A stretch of 64,000 nt of DNA from Cyclobacteriaceae bacterium (lineage in GTDB: Bacteria > Bacteroidota > Bacteroidia > Cytophagales > Cyclobacteriaceae). The notes beneath the pieces were generated by a model, which was not told the origin of the DNA, ran no database searches, and was given only the letters and a program-made list of their open reading frames with translations. The stretch is taken from assembly GCA_013141055.1 (NCBI GenBank), contig JABFRS010000001.1, positions 2,046,001 through 2,110,000 of the forward strand, in the 5' to 3' direction. A program made the position numbers and the translations under genes. Below are positions 17,002-24,304 of the stretch, piece by piece (position 1 is the stretch's first letter; every line of letters begins with the position of its first letter).

Positions 17002-17781
17002 TTAAAGACCCTTCTCAGTTAGGAATTTATCCAATTCATCAATATGATCTGTATTGATAAGATCCACTCCTGTATCCAGTAGAGTTTGCCATGCCAGTTC
17101 ATTATCAGGTATCGCCCAAAGACGAAGTTTCTTTCCTTCAGCATGAACTCGTTTTGCCAAGTCTTTTATTCTGTCAAGCGCTCCATCGGCTGGTTTCGAT
17201 TTTCCATTCCATGATGACCAGTTGTTAAAATTATCGCTAATGACAGGCATTTTATGCGTTGGATAATTTTTACCTAAGTCTGAGGGCCTTCCGTCCAAAG
17301 CAATTCTTGAATTGGGATCCTTTATAATCAAGTCAACAGGACGATTCCCTGATAGAAAAATAACTACTGGACAATTATGATCTGCATTTAAACAGGTTAG
17401 TAAGTTATAACCTCGCAATAACTGGTCGAGCGTGCGATAGGTGACTTCGGCTTCAGTTTTAATATCGATCATCAGGAAAAACGATCCATACTTCGGATTG
17501 GTACTTCTCTGAATCGCAGCGATGCTATCCAAAGGTCTTAGGTATAATTCACTAAGCAACCTGGCTTTTGAATCGGGAGCGTTGTGAGACACCCGAAGTC
17601 TTCCATTAACAAGATGTACATCTGCTTCCACCGACATGAATCCTTTATTGTAAGCATGGATCAATGGTTGCGGGTTTTCATAATCATTGTGTGAATGAGC
17701 ATTAACGTGGGGATGAATCTCTTGCGAAAAAGAGATTAACCGGAAGCTTATAAACACCAATAAGGACACAGATCGCTTCAT
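17002..17781 (-). CDS. Secreted PI-PLC/glycerophosphodiester phosphodiesterase-like protein
   Basis: The 259-residue protein has an N-terminal signal sequence (MKRSVSLLVFISFRLISFSQ) and a TIM-barrel phosphodiesterase pattern. NAHSHNDYENPQPL near residue 28 and SVEADVHLVNGRLRVSHN near 50-67 carry the His/Glu/Asp/His residues that bind metal and act in GDPD/PI-PLC enzymes; TGVDLINTDHIDEL closes the barrel. It is predicted periplasmic and would cleave phosphodiesters of lipid head groups, but the substrate is unknown. It is convergent with the oxidoreductase gene, one base apart. Confidence 0.8.
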   Translation of the reverse strand: MKRSVSLLVFISFRLISFSQEIHPHVNAHSHNDYENPQPLIHAYNKGFMSVEADVHLVNGRLRVSHNAPDSKARLLSELYLRPLDSIAAIQRSTNPKYGSFFLMIDIKTEAEVTYRTLDQLLRGYNLLTCLNADHNCPVVIFLSGNRPVDLIIKDPNSRIALDGRPSDLGKNYPTHKMPVISDNFNNWSSWNGKSKPADGALDRIKDLAKRVHAEGKKLRLWAIPDNELAWQTLLDTGVDLINTDHIDELDKFLTEKGL

Positions 17782-17860
17782 GAAGCTGTGGAATTTATAT
17801 TGTTAAACCGGGAAAATATTCGGAGATTTATCAACGTCCATTCACAAGATACAGTAGGTC

Positions 17861-19129
17861 ATGTTTAAAATTTATTTAAGCCTGCTTTTTATTACTCTTT
17901 CCTTTTTAGGCAGGAGTAATTCCATACTCATCCCCATGGACGAACATCAGAAGAATCATTTGAAAGCCTATGGAATTGCTTTCGATGTTTTAAAAAAAGG
18001 TGGTTCCGTTGATTGGCTGTTAAACTATCGCGGGGGAGGTTTTCTCATCACTCATTCAAGTTACTTTGAAAGTGAATGCGTTATCCGTGGCGTTTCGTTT
18101 GAGTTGCTAAATGTTACCCGAACAAATGCCATCCTTCAGGAAATTTCCGCACCTGAAGTAAATATGAGTCTAGTAAAGCTGGAGACTGCGCCAAAAATTG
18201 CAGTATACTCTCCCAAAAATGCATTAGTGGGCGACGATACGGATGCGGTTATCGCAGCACTCGATTATGCTGAAATCCCCTATACTATTATTTATGATGA
18301 AGAAATCATTAGCGATCATCTTTTAAAATATGATTGGCTTCACCTACATCATGAGGACTTTACCGGGCAGCATGGACGTTTTATGAGAAGGGAGTCAGCG
18401 GTACTCGAATCCAAATTACAGGAAGCAACCGCGCGTCAGCTTGGGTTTGAAAAAGTATCGCAGATGAAGCTCGCTGTTGCAAAGAGAATCAAGGCCTTTT
18501 GCGCAGGAGGAGGATTTTTGTTTGCAATGTGTTCCGGCGCTGAAACGTTTGATATCGCTCTTGCCGCTGATGGTGTGGATATCAGTGAAAGCATTTATGA
18601 TGGTGATGACTCGGATGCAGACTCACAAAGCAAGCTCGATTTCACCAAAACGCTGGCATTCGAAAATTTTACTCTTGAGCCTGGCTTGAGCAGAAGATTC
18701 TCAGATATCAATACCGGAAGGCCCGATTTTTTTGAAGCTCATAATGATTTTTTTATAGTGTTTAATTTCTCTGCTAAATGGGATGTTGTGCCATCCATGT
18801 TGACTCAAAATCATGAAAATGTAATTAAGGAATTTATGGGGCAAACTTCTTCTTTTAATAAATACGTGATAAAGCCTGATGTACTTGTGCTGGGTGAAAA
18901 CAGAAAAGTCAATAATGTTCGCTACATGTATGGAGAGTTGGGTCGTGGCCACTGGACCTTCTATAGTGGTCATGATCCTGAAGGAGTCGCCGGAGGCGGA
19001 GGTGGCGGCGGGCGAGGCGGAAGAAGAACACCAACTGATCTTAATCTGCATCCTCATTCACCTGGCTACAGACTTATTCTCAACAACGTTCTTTTCCCAT
19101 CTGCGAAGAAACGCAAACAGAAAACATAA
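17861..19129 (+). CDS. Secreted protein with class-I-amidotransferase-like core (often named asparagine synthetase B in Bacteroidota)
   Basis: A 422-residue protein with signal sequence MFKIYLSLLFITLSFLGRSNS. It shows no glutamine-hydrolysing N-terminal Cys nor an ATP-pyrophosphatase SGGxDS loop, so it is not an asparagine synthetase despite that label being common for such proteins as I recall. A segment at about residues 205-230, FCAGGGFLFAMCSGAETFD, resembles the nucleophile elbow of class I amidotransferase/ThuA-like folds, with DWLHLHHEDFTGQHG upstream. Near the C-terminus a glycine-rich stretch (codons at about 18990-19020) precedes HPHSPGYRLILNNVLF. Predicted periplasmic; true activity unknown. 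Confidence 0.6.
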   Translation: MFKIYLSLLFITLSFLGRSNSILIPMDEHQKNHLKAYGIAFDVLKKGGSVDWLLNYRGGGFLITHSSYFESECVIRGVSFELLNVTRTNAILQEISAPEVNMSLVKLETAPKIAVYSPKNALVGDDTDAVIAALDYAEIPYTIIYDEEIISDHLLKYDWLHLHHEDFTGQHGRFMRRESAVLESKLQEATARQLGFEKVSQMKLAVAKRIKAFCAGGGFLFAMCSGAETFDIALAADGVDISESIYDGDDSDADSQSKLDFTKTLAFENFTLEPGLSRRFSDINTGRPDFFEAHNDFFIVFNFSAKWDVVPSMLTQNHENVIKEFMGQTSSFNKYVIKPDVLVLGENRKVNNVRYMYGELGRGHWTFYSGHDPEGVAGGGGGGGRGGRRTPTDLNLHPHSPGYRLILNNVLFPSAKKRKQKT

Positions 19130-19144
19130 TTTATACAATCTGTT

Positions 19145-19363
19145 ATGAGCTCAGCATTTGTAAGAGAAGGTGATGATCAGTCACTGGAGGATATTTCTCC
19201 ATCCATCACAGCTTTAAGAGTTTTTCTTACACGCGAGAACAATGGAATTCAGGTATCAGAGCGAAAAAGCTTCACGGACGATTCCGGAAGAACAATTTTT
19301 GTAATGACCAATGGCCTTTCGTATATGAAAAATGACCAAGGCAAGTGGAGTGTCGTATTATAG
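19145..19363 (+). CDS. Small conserved-looking hypothetical protein (72 residues)
   Basis: A compact 72-residue soluble protein with no signal peptide or membrane segment: an acidic N-terminal region (REGDDQSLEDISPSITALRV) and a beta-rich C-terminal half (SFTDDSGRTIFVMTNGLSY, ending KWSVVL). It starts 15 bases after the amidotransferase-like gene on the same strand and is likely co-transcribed with it. Its stop codon lies 1 base before the end of the opposing 52-residue gene. I recognise no family. Confidence 0.6.
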   Translation: MSSAFVREGDDQSLEDISPSITALRVFLTRENNGIQVSERKSFTDDSGRTIFVMTNGLSYMKNDQGKWSVVL

Positions 19364-19364
19364 T

Positions 19365-19523
19365 CTATCGAAAAAAAATCAAATAGATAAAAAGCAACGC
19401 TAGCAAGAACGCTACAAGTTTAAATCCAATCGCTGTTGAAGGAAATTCATATTGACAGATTGGGCATTTCTTTGAAGAAGCTTCAATCATCATTGCACAG
19501 GAAGGACACTCTTTAGTTTGCAT
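19365..19523 (-). CDS. Small zinc-ribbon membrane protein, 52 residues
   Basis: An ATG at 19523 opens a 52-residue frame on the minus strand ending with TAG at 19365-19367. The N-terminal half is a zinc-ribbon: CPSC at residues 6-9 and CPIC at 20-23, spaced ten residues. The rest is one hydrophobic transmembrane segment (FKLVAFLLALLFIYLIFF). The gene overlaps the last 11 bases of the hemolysin III gene on the same strand, which suggests co-expression. Such zinc-ribbon/TM miniproteins are common but functionally obscure. The overlap, the four cysteines and the membrane tail all argue for a real gene. Confidence 0.72.
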   Translation of the reverse strand: MQTKECPSCAMMIEASSKKCPICQYEFPSTAIGFKLVAFLLALLFIYLIFFR

Positions 19524-20163
19524 ATTTAAAAATAGCCACTATATGACAAGCTGTTCCCGCCAGCACAAATAAATGCCAGATGAAATGACTGTATTTGATC
19601 TGATCCTTAACGAAAAAGAAGACACCAGCGGAGTACATTATTCCTCCTCCCAGTAACCAGAAGAGGCCCCAGGCATCCATGCTTTCCCATAAAGGTTTTA
19701 TTGCAATCACTGCGATCCAACCCATAGCGAGATAAAGTGCGGTTGATAGCTTACCGCTATTCGCTCCACCCACTGACTTGATAACTATTCCAAGAATGGC
19801 AAGTCCCCAAACGACACCAAACAAACTCCATCCCCAGGCACCTCTCAAAAGGCCTAATGTGAAAGGCGTATAAGTACCGGCGATTAATAAAAAGATTGCT
19901 CCATGATCGAATATCTGAAACAGGTTTTTAGTTCTGCTTTTCGGAAATGCGTGATAAAGCGTAGAGGCGAGATACAGCAACATCATGGTTGTCCCGAAAA
20001 TGCTAACCCCTACAATTGCAGCCGCTCCGGAAGGAATAGCAGAAATGATGAGAAGCGGTGTAACTGCAAGAGCTCCAAGAAAACCCACTCCATGGCTGAT
20101 GCTATTGGCTATTTCCTCGCCAAGAGTTTGGTCCTGTTTTAGCTTTATTATTCCGTTTTCCAT
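19513..20163 (-). CDS. Hemolysin III / PAQR-type membrane protein (YqfA-like)
   Basis: A 216-residue polytopic protein with seven hydrophobic segments and the family marks EEIANSISHGVGFLGAL near residue 15, STLYHAFP near 68, DHGAIFLLIAGTYTP near 87 and the C-terminal HFIWHLFVLAGTACH. The three histidines in the H...H/HxxxH positions fit the PAQR metal site. Bacterial members are of uncertain function; the hemolysin name is historical. Its 3' end overlaps the start of the 52-residue zinc-ribbon gene by 11 bases. Confidence 0.9.
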   Translation of the reverse strand: MENGIIKLKQDQTLGEEIANSISHGVGFLGALAVTPLLIISAIPSGAAAIVGVSIFGTTMMLLYLASTLYHAFPKSRTKNLFQIFDHGAIFLLIAGTYTPFTLGLLRGAWGWSLFGVVWGLAILGIVIKSVGGANSGKLSTALYLAMGWIAVIAIKPLWESMDAWGLFWLLGGGIMYSAGVFFFVKDQIKYSHFIWHLFVLAGTACHIVAIFKYAN

Positions 20164-20274
20164 GTGTTACTTCAACGAATTACAAAGATCGGATATTACT
20201 TTGTAATCGTTGATAATGGCTTATGAATACTGTTTAATTTTGCTTGATTATCTTTGGAGTCTAAATAGAGTCTT

Positions 20275-20811
20275 ATGAAAAAACTGATGTTTTTTGTTTT
20301 CGTTTCAATATCGGGTTTGGCCAGTGCTCAAACGGTCACCTATCAGGATTTCAAGATCGAAGAGCAGCAGATCATTTATCAAAAGATCTTTAGTGAAGAT
20401 TCTATTTCTGTCGCGAAGCTGGAGAAATATTACAAGACTCTTCCTTTCGTCGTAAACGTAGCAACAACGGCAACCGGATTAACTCTTAACGTAGAAGGTA
20501 TTACTGTTGATTATAAGAAATTTCAATTCAGTCAGGTTGGAACTCCCATGATTATTCAATCCGGAAATTTCAGTGGAGAAGTTTCTATTGGGGTTAAGGA
20601 TGGTAAATACAGAGTTACATTCAGATCTATTCAGCTAACAGGCAATATTGAATATAAGATGATCAAGGAAAAAGATAATCTTACCAACTACGCTTGCAAA
20701 AACAGCGGAACCGTACTCTCAGAAAACTGGTGCCGCCCTAACATGCTGGGATTATTGGATCAGGCCTTTACTGATAAATTTCAGTTTAAAAAATCAAAGG
20801 ACGACTGGTAG
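20275..20811 (+). CDS. Secreted hypothetical protein (178 residues)
   Basis: MKKLMFFVFVSISGLASAQT is a good signal peptide with an Ala-x-Ala cleavage site, so the mature protein is periplasmic or secreted. The mature part is about 158 residues, beta-rich and without motifs I know; two cysteines in the C-terminal third (about residues 141 and 151) could form a disulfide. It faces the start of the PBP operon in a convergent arrangement with 3 bases between stops. Two -7-like hexamers occur in the 70 bases upstream, but neither has a good -33. No family recognised. Confidence 0.65.
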   Translation: MKKLMFFVFVSISGLASAQTVTYQDFKIEEQQIIYQKIFSEDSISVAKLEKYYKTLPFVVNVATTATGLTLNVEGITVDYKKFQFSQVGTPMIIQSGNFSGEVSIGVKDGKYRVTFRSIQLTGNIEYKMIKEKDNLTNYACKNSGTVLSENWCRPNMLGLLDQAFTDKFQFKKSKDDW

Positions 20812-20814
20812 TTT

Positions 20815-23322
20815 CTATTTCTCCGGATCATTATCTCCTTCAATAATTTCTACTTCAAGCAATCGAATAGAATCACGTTGATGAAGTACCTTTTGCATTT
20901 TTAGCTTTCGCTGATAAATCACCTGTAAGAAACTTTCCGGCGGAGGCGCAACAAGTGTGTCGGCAAGAATTGTAGAGTCTCTTTTGAAAATGATTCTTCT
21001 GATCTGTGCTTGCAGGGTATCACTCAATTCGTAAAGATCACAATTCAGTTTCTCCTGAAGGCTTGCAGATAACGGAGGAAATTTTGCATCGGAGAGTTTT
21101 TTGAATTTTGGGTCTTTATTCATTTGCTTCAAAAAATATCCTGTAATCGGCAAGGCAGTATTGGAACCTTGTCCAAGTTCTGTACTTCTGAATCTAATTC
21201 TTGGATCATCTGCTCCTACCCATGAACCCATCACTAGATTAGGAGTGATAGCCATAAACCATCCATCAGCATTAGCTTGTGTGGTACCAGTTTTTCCGGC
21301 TACATCAGTCAATACGCCATACTTCCATCGTAGTCGTGATGCCGTGCCTTCTGTTACCACTGTTCTCATCATATTGGTTACCAAAGCAGCCGTCTCTGAG
21401 GACATTGCCTTTTCCGTTTTTGCTTCAGGCTTGAAATCTTCATATATCTTTCCATCCAGGTCTTGAATCGTGCCGATAAAATAAGGAGTATTGGGCAACC
21501 CATTATTGGCAATGCAGGAATAGGCTGCAGTCATTTCCAAAAGTGAAATAGAAGATGCTCCTAATGAAATCGAGGGGACTTCCGGCATATCACTTGTGAT
21601 TCCCATTTTTCTCGCGAGATCAATCGTATTCTTAACACCTGCCATTTCGATAAGTTTTACAGCAACTGTATTAACGGAATACGCCAAAGCTCCACGCATT
21701 GAATACTCAACTTCATAATCTACCTGGGAATTTCTCGGAGTCCATTTCTCTCCTTCCTTATCAATATAGGTTTGACGCTCAGCCGAAATAAGTTCACAAG
21801 GTTCCACTCCTTCTTCCAGAGCCATTGCAAACACAATCGGTTTGAAAATGGAGCCAACCTGACGTTTCGTTGATTCCTTGACATGATCAAATTGAAAAAA
21901 GTCATGATCAATGCCTCCTACCCATGCCTTCACCTTACCATTCGCAGGATCAAGTGCAAGGAAGCCGGCATTGAGGTATTGCAAATGATGAATGATTGAG
22001 TCCAACGGACTAATGGTCGTCTCCTTGACTCCCTCCCAAGTAAAAATTAACATGGGAACAGGTTTTTGTAATTCGGCAAGAATATCTTCTTCCGATAAGC
22101 CCTGCTCCACAAGTTTTTGATATCGGGTGGAGCGTTGTATTGCCTGTTCAAGAACCTCCTCTTTACCCTTCCATGGTTTTTGTTTTCCCCAATGATCAAA
22201 AAATGTCTTTTGTATTTCAGTCATCTGCTGGACCATTGCGGTCTCTGCAAATTCCTGAAGACGCGAATCAATAGTGGTATAAATTTTTAATCCATCCGTA
22301 TAAAGATTATAAGGAGTGCCATCCTCTTTTTCGTGATTGGCACACCATGTCATAAGCTCCGACTTTACATACTCCCTGAAGTAAGGAGCGAGTCCTTCAT
22401 GGAAGGATATCTTATTGTATTCAAGTTCAACAGGAAGCGCCTTCAACGAATCAGCGGTGATCGAATCCAATTTGTTATACTTCACCATTTGACGAAGCAC
22501 CACATTCCTTCTGACGAGTGCTCTGTCAGGAAACAATCTGGGATTATAGCTATGCGTTGCTTTAAGCATCCCGACCAACAACGCCGCCTGATCCGTTTTA
22601 AGATCACGTGCTGAAATAGAATAAAATCTTTCCGCCGCGGCTTGAATTCCAAAAACGTTGTCAGCAAATGGAACAGTATTCAGATAAAGTGTGAGGAGTT
22701 GCTCCTTTGTATAAATACTTTCAAGTTTGCGAGCAATTCTGACTTCACGAAGCTTGTTCAAAAGCATTGGAAGAATCCAATAACGCTTTCTTGGATAAAG
22801 GTTTTTCGCGAGTTGTTGAGTGAGTGTACTGCCTCCACCTGCGGATTCATCTTGCTGAATGATGGATTTTATAAGAACTCGTCCCAGGCTTTTATAATCA
22901 ACACCACTATGGCTATAGAATCTGATATCTTCAGTGGAGATCAGGGCATCAATTACCGCTGGTGATATGTCTTCATATTTGATCTCAGTGCGATCTTCCA
23001 AAAAGTATCTTCCCAATAGAACACTATCTGCGCTATAAACTTCAGAGGCCACCTGATTCTGAATGTTTCTTAATTCACGATTTCCAGGCGTCTCTACCCA
23101 AATTAAAAAGATGAGAAGAAATAGAAAGGCCAGCGGTGGAGCAGTGATCTTTGCCCATCGGCGGGCTCTTGGATGTGTGTCAAAATATTTTTCAATAATC
23201 CTGAGAAGCTCTCCACACTTTCTTAAAAAAGGTCTGGCTTTTGGAAATCTCCAGATGCGACGATACAGATAGACCTTTGCATACTGTAAGCTTTTAAGAA
23301 ATTGGTGAAAAAGTTTTCGCAT
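20815..23322 (-). CDS. PBP1A-type bifunctional peptidoglycan synthase
   Basis: An 835-residue class A penicillin-binding protein that polymerises and cross-links peptidoglycan. After a cytosolic N-terminus comes a TM helix near residue 70. The GT51 glycosyltransferase domain follows, with ISTEDIRFYSHSGVDYKSLG and AGGGSTLTQQLAKNLYPR around residues 135-190. The transpeptidase domain carries QVGSIFKP (catalytic serine near 500), SVN in YSVNTVAVK and KTGTTQ near 655. All catalytic signatures are present. The ATG at 23322 is preferred to an upstream GTG at 23346. The long C-terminal tail after KTG is usual for PBP1A of this phylum. Confidence 0.93.
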   Translation of the reverse strand: MRKLFHQFLKSLQYAKVYLYRRIWRFPKARPFLRKCGELLRIIEKYFDTHPRARRWAKITAPPLAFLFLLIFLIWVETPGNRELRNIQNQVASEVYSADSVLLGRYFLEDRTEIKYEDISPAVIDALISTEDIRFYSHSGVDYKSLGRVLIKSIIQQDESAGGGSTLTQQLAKNLYPRKRYWILPMLLNKLREVRIARKLESIYTKEQLLTLYLNTVPFADNVFGIQAAAERFYSISARDLKTDQAALLVGMLKATHSYNPRLFPDRALVRRNVVLRQMVKYNKLDSITADSLKALPVELEYNKISFHEGLAPYFREYVKSELMTWCANHEKEDGTPYNLYTDGLKIYTTIDSRLQEFAETAMVQQMTEIQKTFFDHWGKQKPWKGKEEVLEQAIQRSTRYQKLVEQGLSEEDILAELQKPVPMLIFTWEGVKETTISPLDSIIHHLQYLNAGFLALDPANGKVKAWVGGIDHDFFQFDHVKESTKRQVGSIFKPIVFAMALEEGVEPCELISAERQTYIDKEGEKWTPRNSQVDYEVEYSMRGALAYSVNTVAVKLIEMAGVKNTIDLARKMGITSDMPEVPSISLGASSISLLEMTAAYSCIANNGLPNTPYFIGTIQDLDGKIYEDFKPEAKTEKAMSSETAALVTNMMRTVVTEGTASRLRWKYGVLTDVAGKTGTTQANADGWFMAITPNLVMGSWVGADDPRIRFRSTELGQGSNTALPITGYFLKQMNKDPKFKKLSDAKFPPLSASLQEKLNCDLYELSDTLQAQIRRIIFKRDSTILADTLVAPPPESFLQVIYQRKLKMQKVLHQRDSIRLLEVEIIEGDNDPEK

Positions 23323-23389
23323 AGCTGGATGACTAATACCGCTCACTAACTTTTTATTGCCAGGGAGAATTATTAAAACTCAAATTACT

Positions 23390-23803
23390 CTATTCAGGCT
23401 TTTGACGCCACTGCTTTTTCTGTCCACGCAGTTTCTTTTCGTTTACTCGTTTATGTTGAGCTGTTTTGGTTGGTTTTGTTGCTTTTCTTGCCTTTCGGGG
23501 AGTGAAAATCTTTAACAACAAGCGATCAAGCTTTTCGAGGGTTTGCTCTTTATTCTGCAACTGTGATCTTTTCTCCTGAGCCGTGATGACGAGAATGCCA
23601 TCATTTGTCAGGCGTGAAGCCAAACTCTTTATAATGGACTCCTTCTGATCTTCTGTGAGAATGGCGGAACGGTTAACATCAAATTTCAACGTTACTTTTG
23701 TATTCACCTTATTAACATTCTGACCACCTGGTCCACTACTTCGTGATGTGCTGAACATCAGCTCATTTAATAGATCAGACGATTGAGGAATATTGGTTTG
23801 CAT
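23390..23803 (-). CDS. arfB: Alternative ribosome-rescue factor ArfB (YaeJ-type peptidyl-tRNA hydrolase)
   Basis: A 137-residue protein with the release-factor catalytic motif GGQ in SSGPGGQNVNKVNTKV near residue 20, and a lysine/arginine-rich C-terminal tail (KKLRGQKKQWRQK) of the kind that threads into the mRNA entry channel of a stalled ribosome. It lacks the codon-recognition domain, so it hydrolyses peptidyl-tRNA on stalled ribosomes without a stop codon. It is transcribed divergently from the receiver gene at 23891 with an 87-base gap. Confidence 0.93.
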   Translation of the reverse strand: MQTNIPQSSDLLNELMFSTSRSSGPGGQNVNKVNTKVTLKFDVNRSAILTEDQKESIIKSLASRLTNDGILVITAQEKRSQLQNKEQTLEKLDRLLLKIFTPRKARKATKPTKTAQHKRVNEKKLRGQKKQWRQKPE

Positions 23804-23839
23804 GTGCCAGTTGCTAGATCCTGCAAGTTATGGATCGAA

Positions 23840-23870
23840 TTGAGAAAGCATCGATTTATATATACATTTG
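23840..23870 (+). promoter_or_regulatory. Promoter of the lone receiver gene
   Basis: A TTG at 23840-23842, a 20-base spacer and a perfect TACATTTG at 23863-23870 match the Bacteroidota -33/-7 consensus. Transcription would start near 23877, about 14 bases before the ATG at 23891. Confidence 0.6.
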
Positions 23871-23890
23871 CTCTCCCCTAATTCATCTCC

Positions 23891-24298
23891 ATGTCAAAAA
23901 GCCTTGTGTTTATCGTCGAGGACAATCCTATCCATCAGAAAATGCTTCAGGTTCATTTTGAGCAGATGCTTGGCGATTACATTGTAAGAACATTTTCAGA
24001 TCCATTTGAAATGTATCCGCATCTTAATGAAAAACCTTTTGCGATTGTGCTGGATCATTTTTTTGGAAACTCCACACTAACGGGTTTGGATTGTCTCAAA
24101 GAATTGAAGAAGGTTTCTCCGTCCACGCCTATTATTTATTATACGACTTTAAGCGATTTGAAAGTACAGACTGAGGTGATGACACTTGGTGTTCATCAGT
24201 TTATTATTAAAGATTCAGCTTCTCTGGCAAGATTAAAAACAGCTTTGGATCTTCTGCATGTTAAGAAGAAAGGTTTTTTTCAAAGACTGTTCAACTAA
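23891..24298 (+). CDS. Single-domain response regulator (CheY-like receiver)
   Basis: A 135-residue receiver domain with no output domain. The acidic pair is in VFIVEDN (residues 9-10), the phosphoacceptor aspartate in IVLDHFF near residue 57, the switch threonine in YYTTLSD near 84 and the lysine in IIKD near 107. The full set of receiver residues is present, although the usual proline after the lysine is missing. A short basic tail follows. It converges on the 7TMR-DISM kinase gene (6 bases between stops), which makes that kinase a possible but unproven phospho-donor. Confidence 0.85.
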   Translation: MSKSLVFIVEDNPIHQKMLQVHFEQMLGDYIVRTFSDPFEMYPHLNEKPFAIVLDHFFGNSTLTGLDCLKELKKVSPSTPIIYYTTLSDLKVQTEVMTLGVHQFIIKDSASLARLKTALDLLHVKKKGFFQRLFN

Positions 24299-24304
24299 TT
24301 TTTA

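Noticed and set aside
17861-19129. Asparagine synthetase B
   Set aside because: Signal peptide and absence of the SGGxDS ATP-pyrophosphatase loop exclude it.
20235-20256. Two -7-like elements TAATTTTG and TATCTTTG before the secreted gene at 20275
   Set aside because: Neither has a -33 TTG at 19-21 bases, so only the single motifs match.
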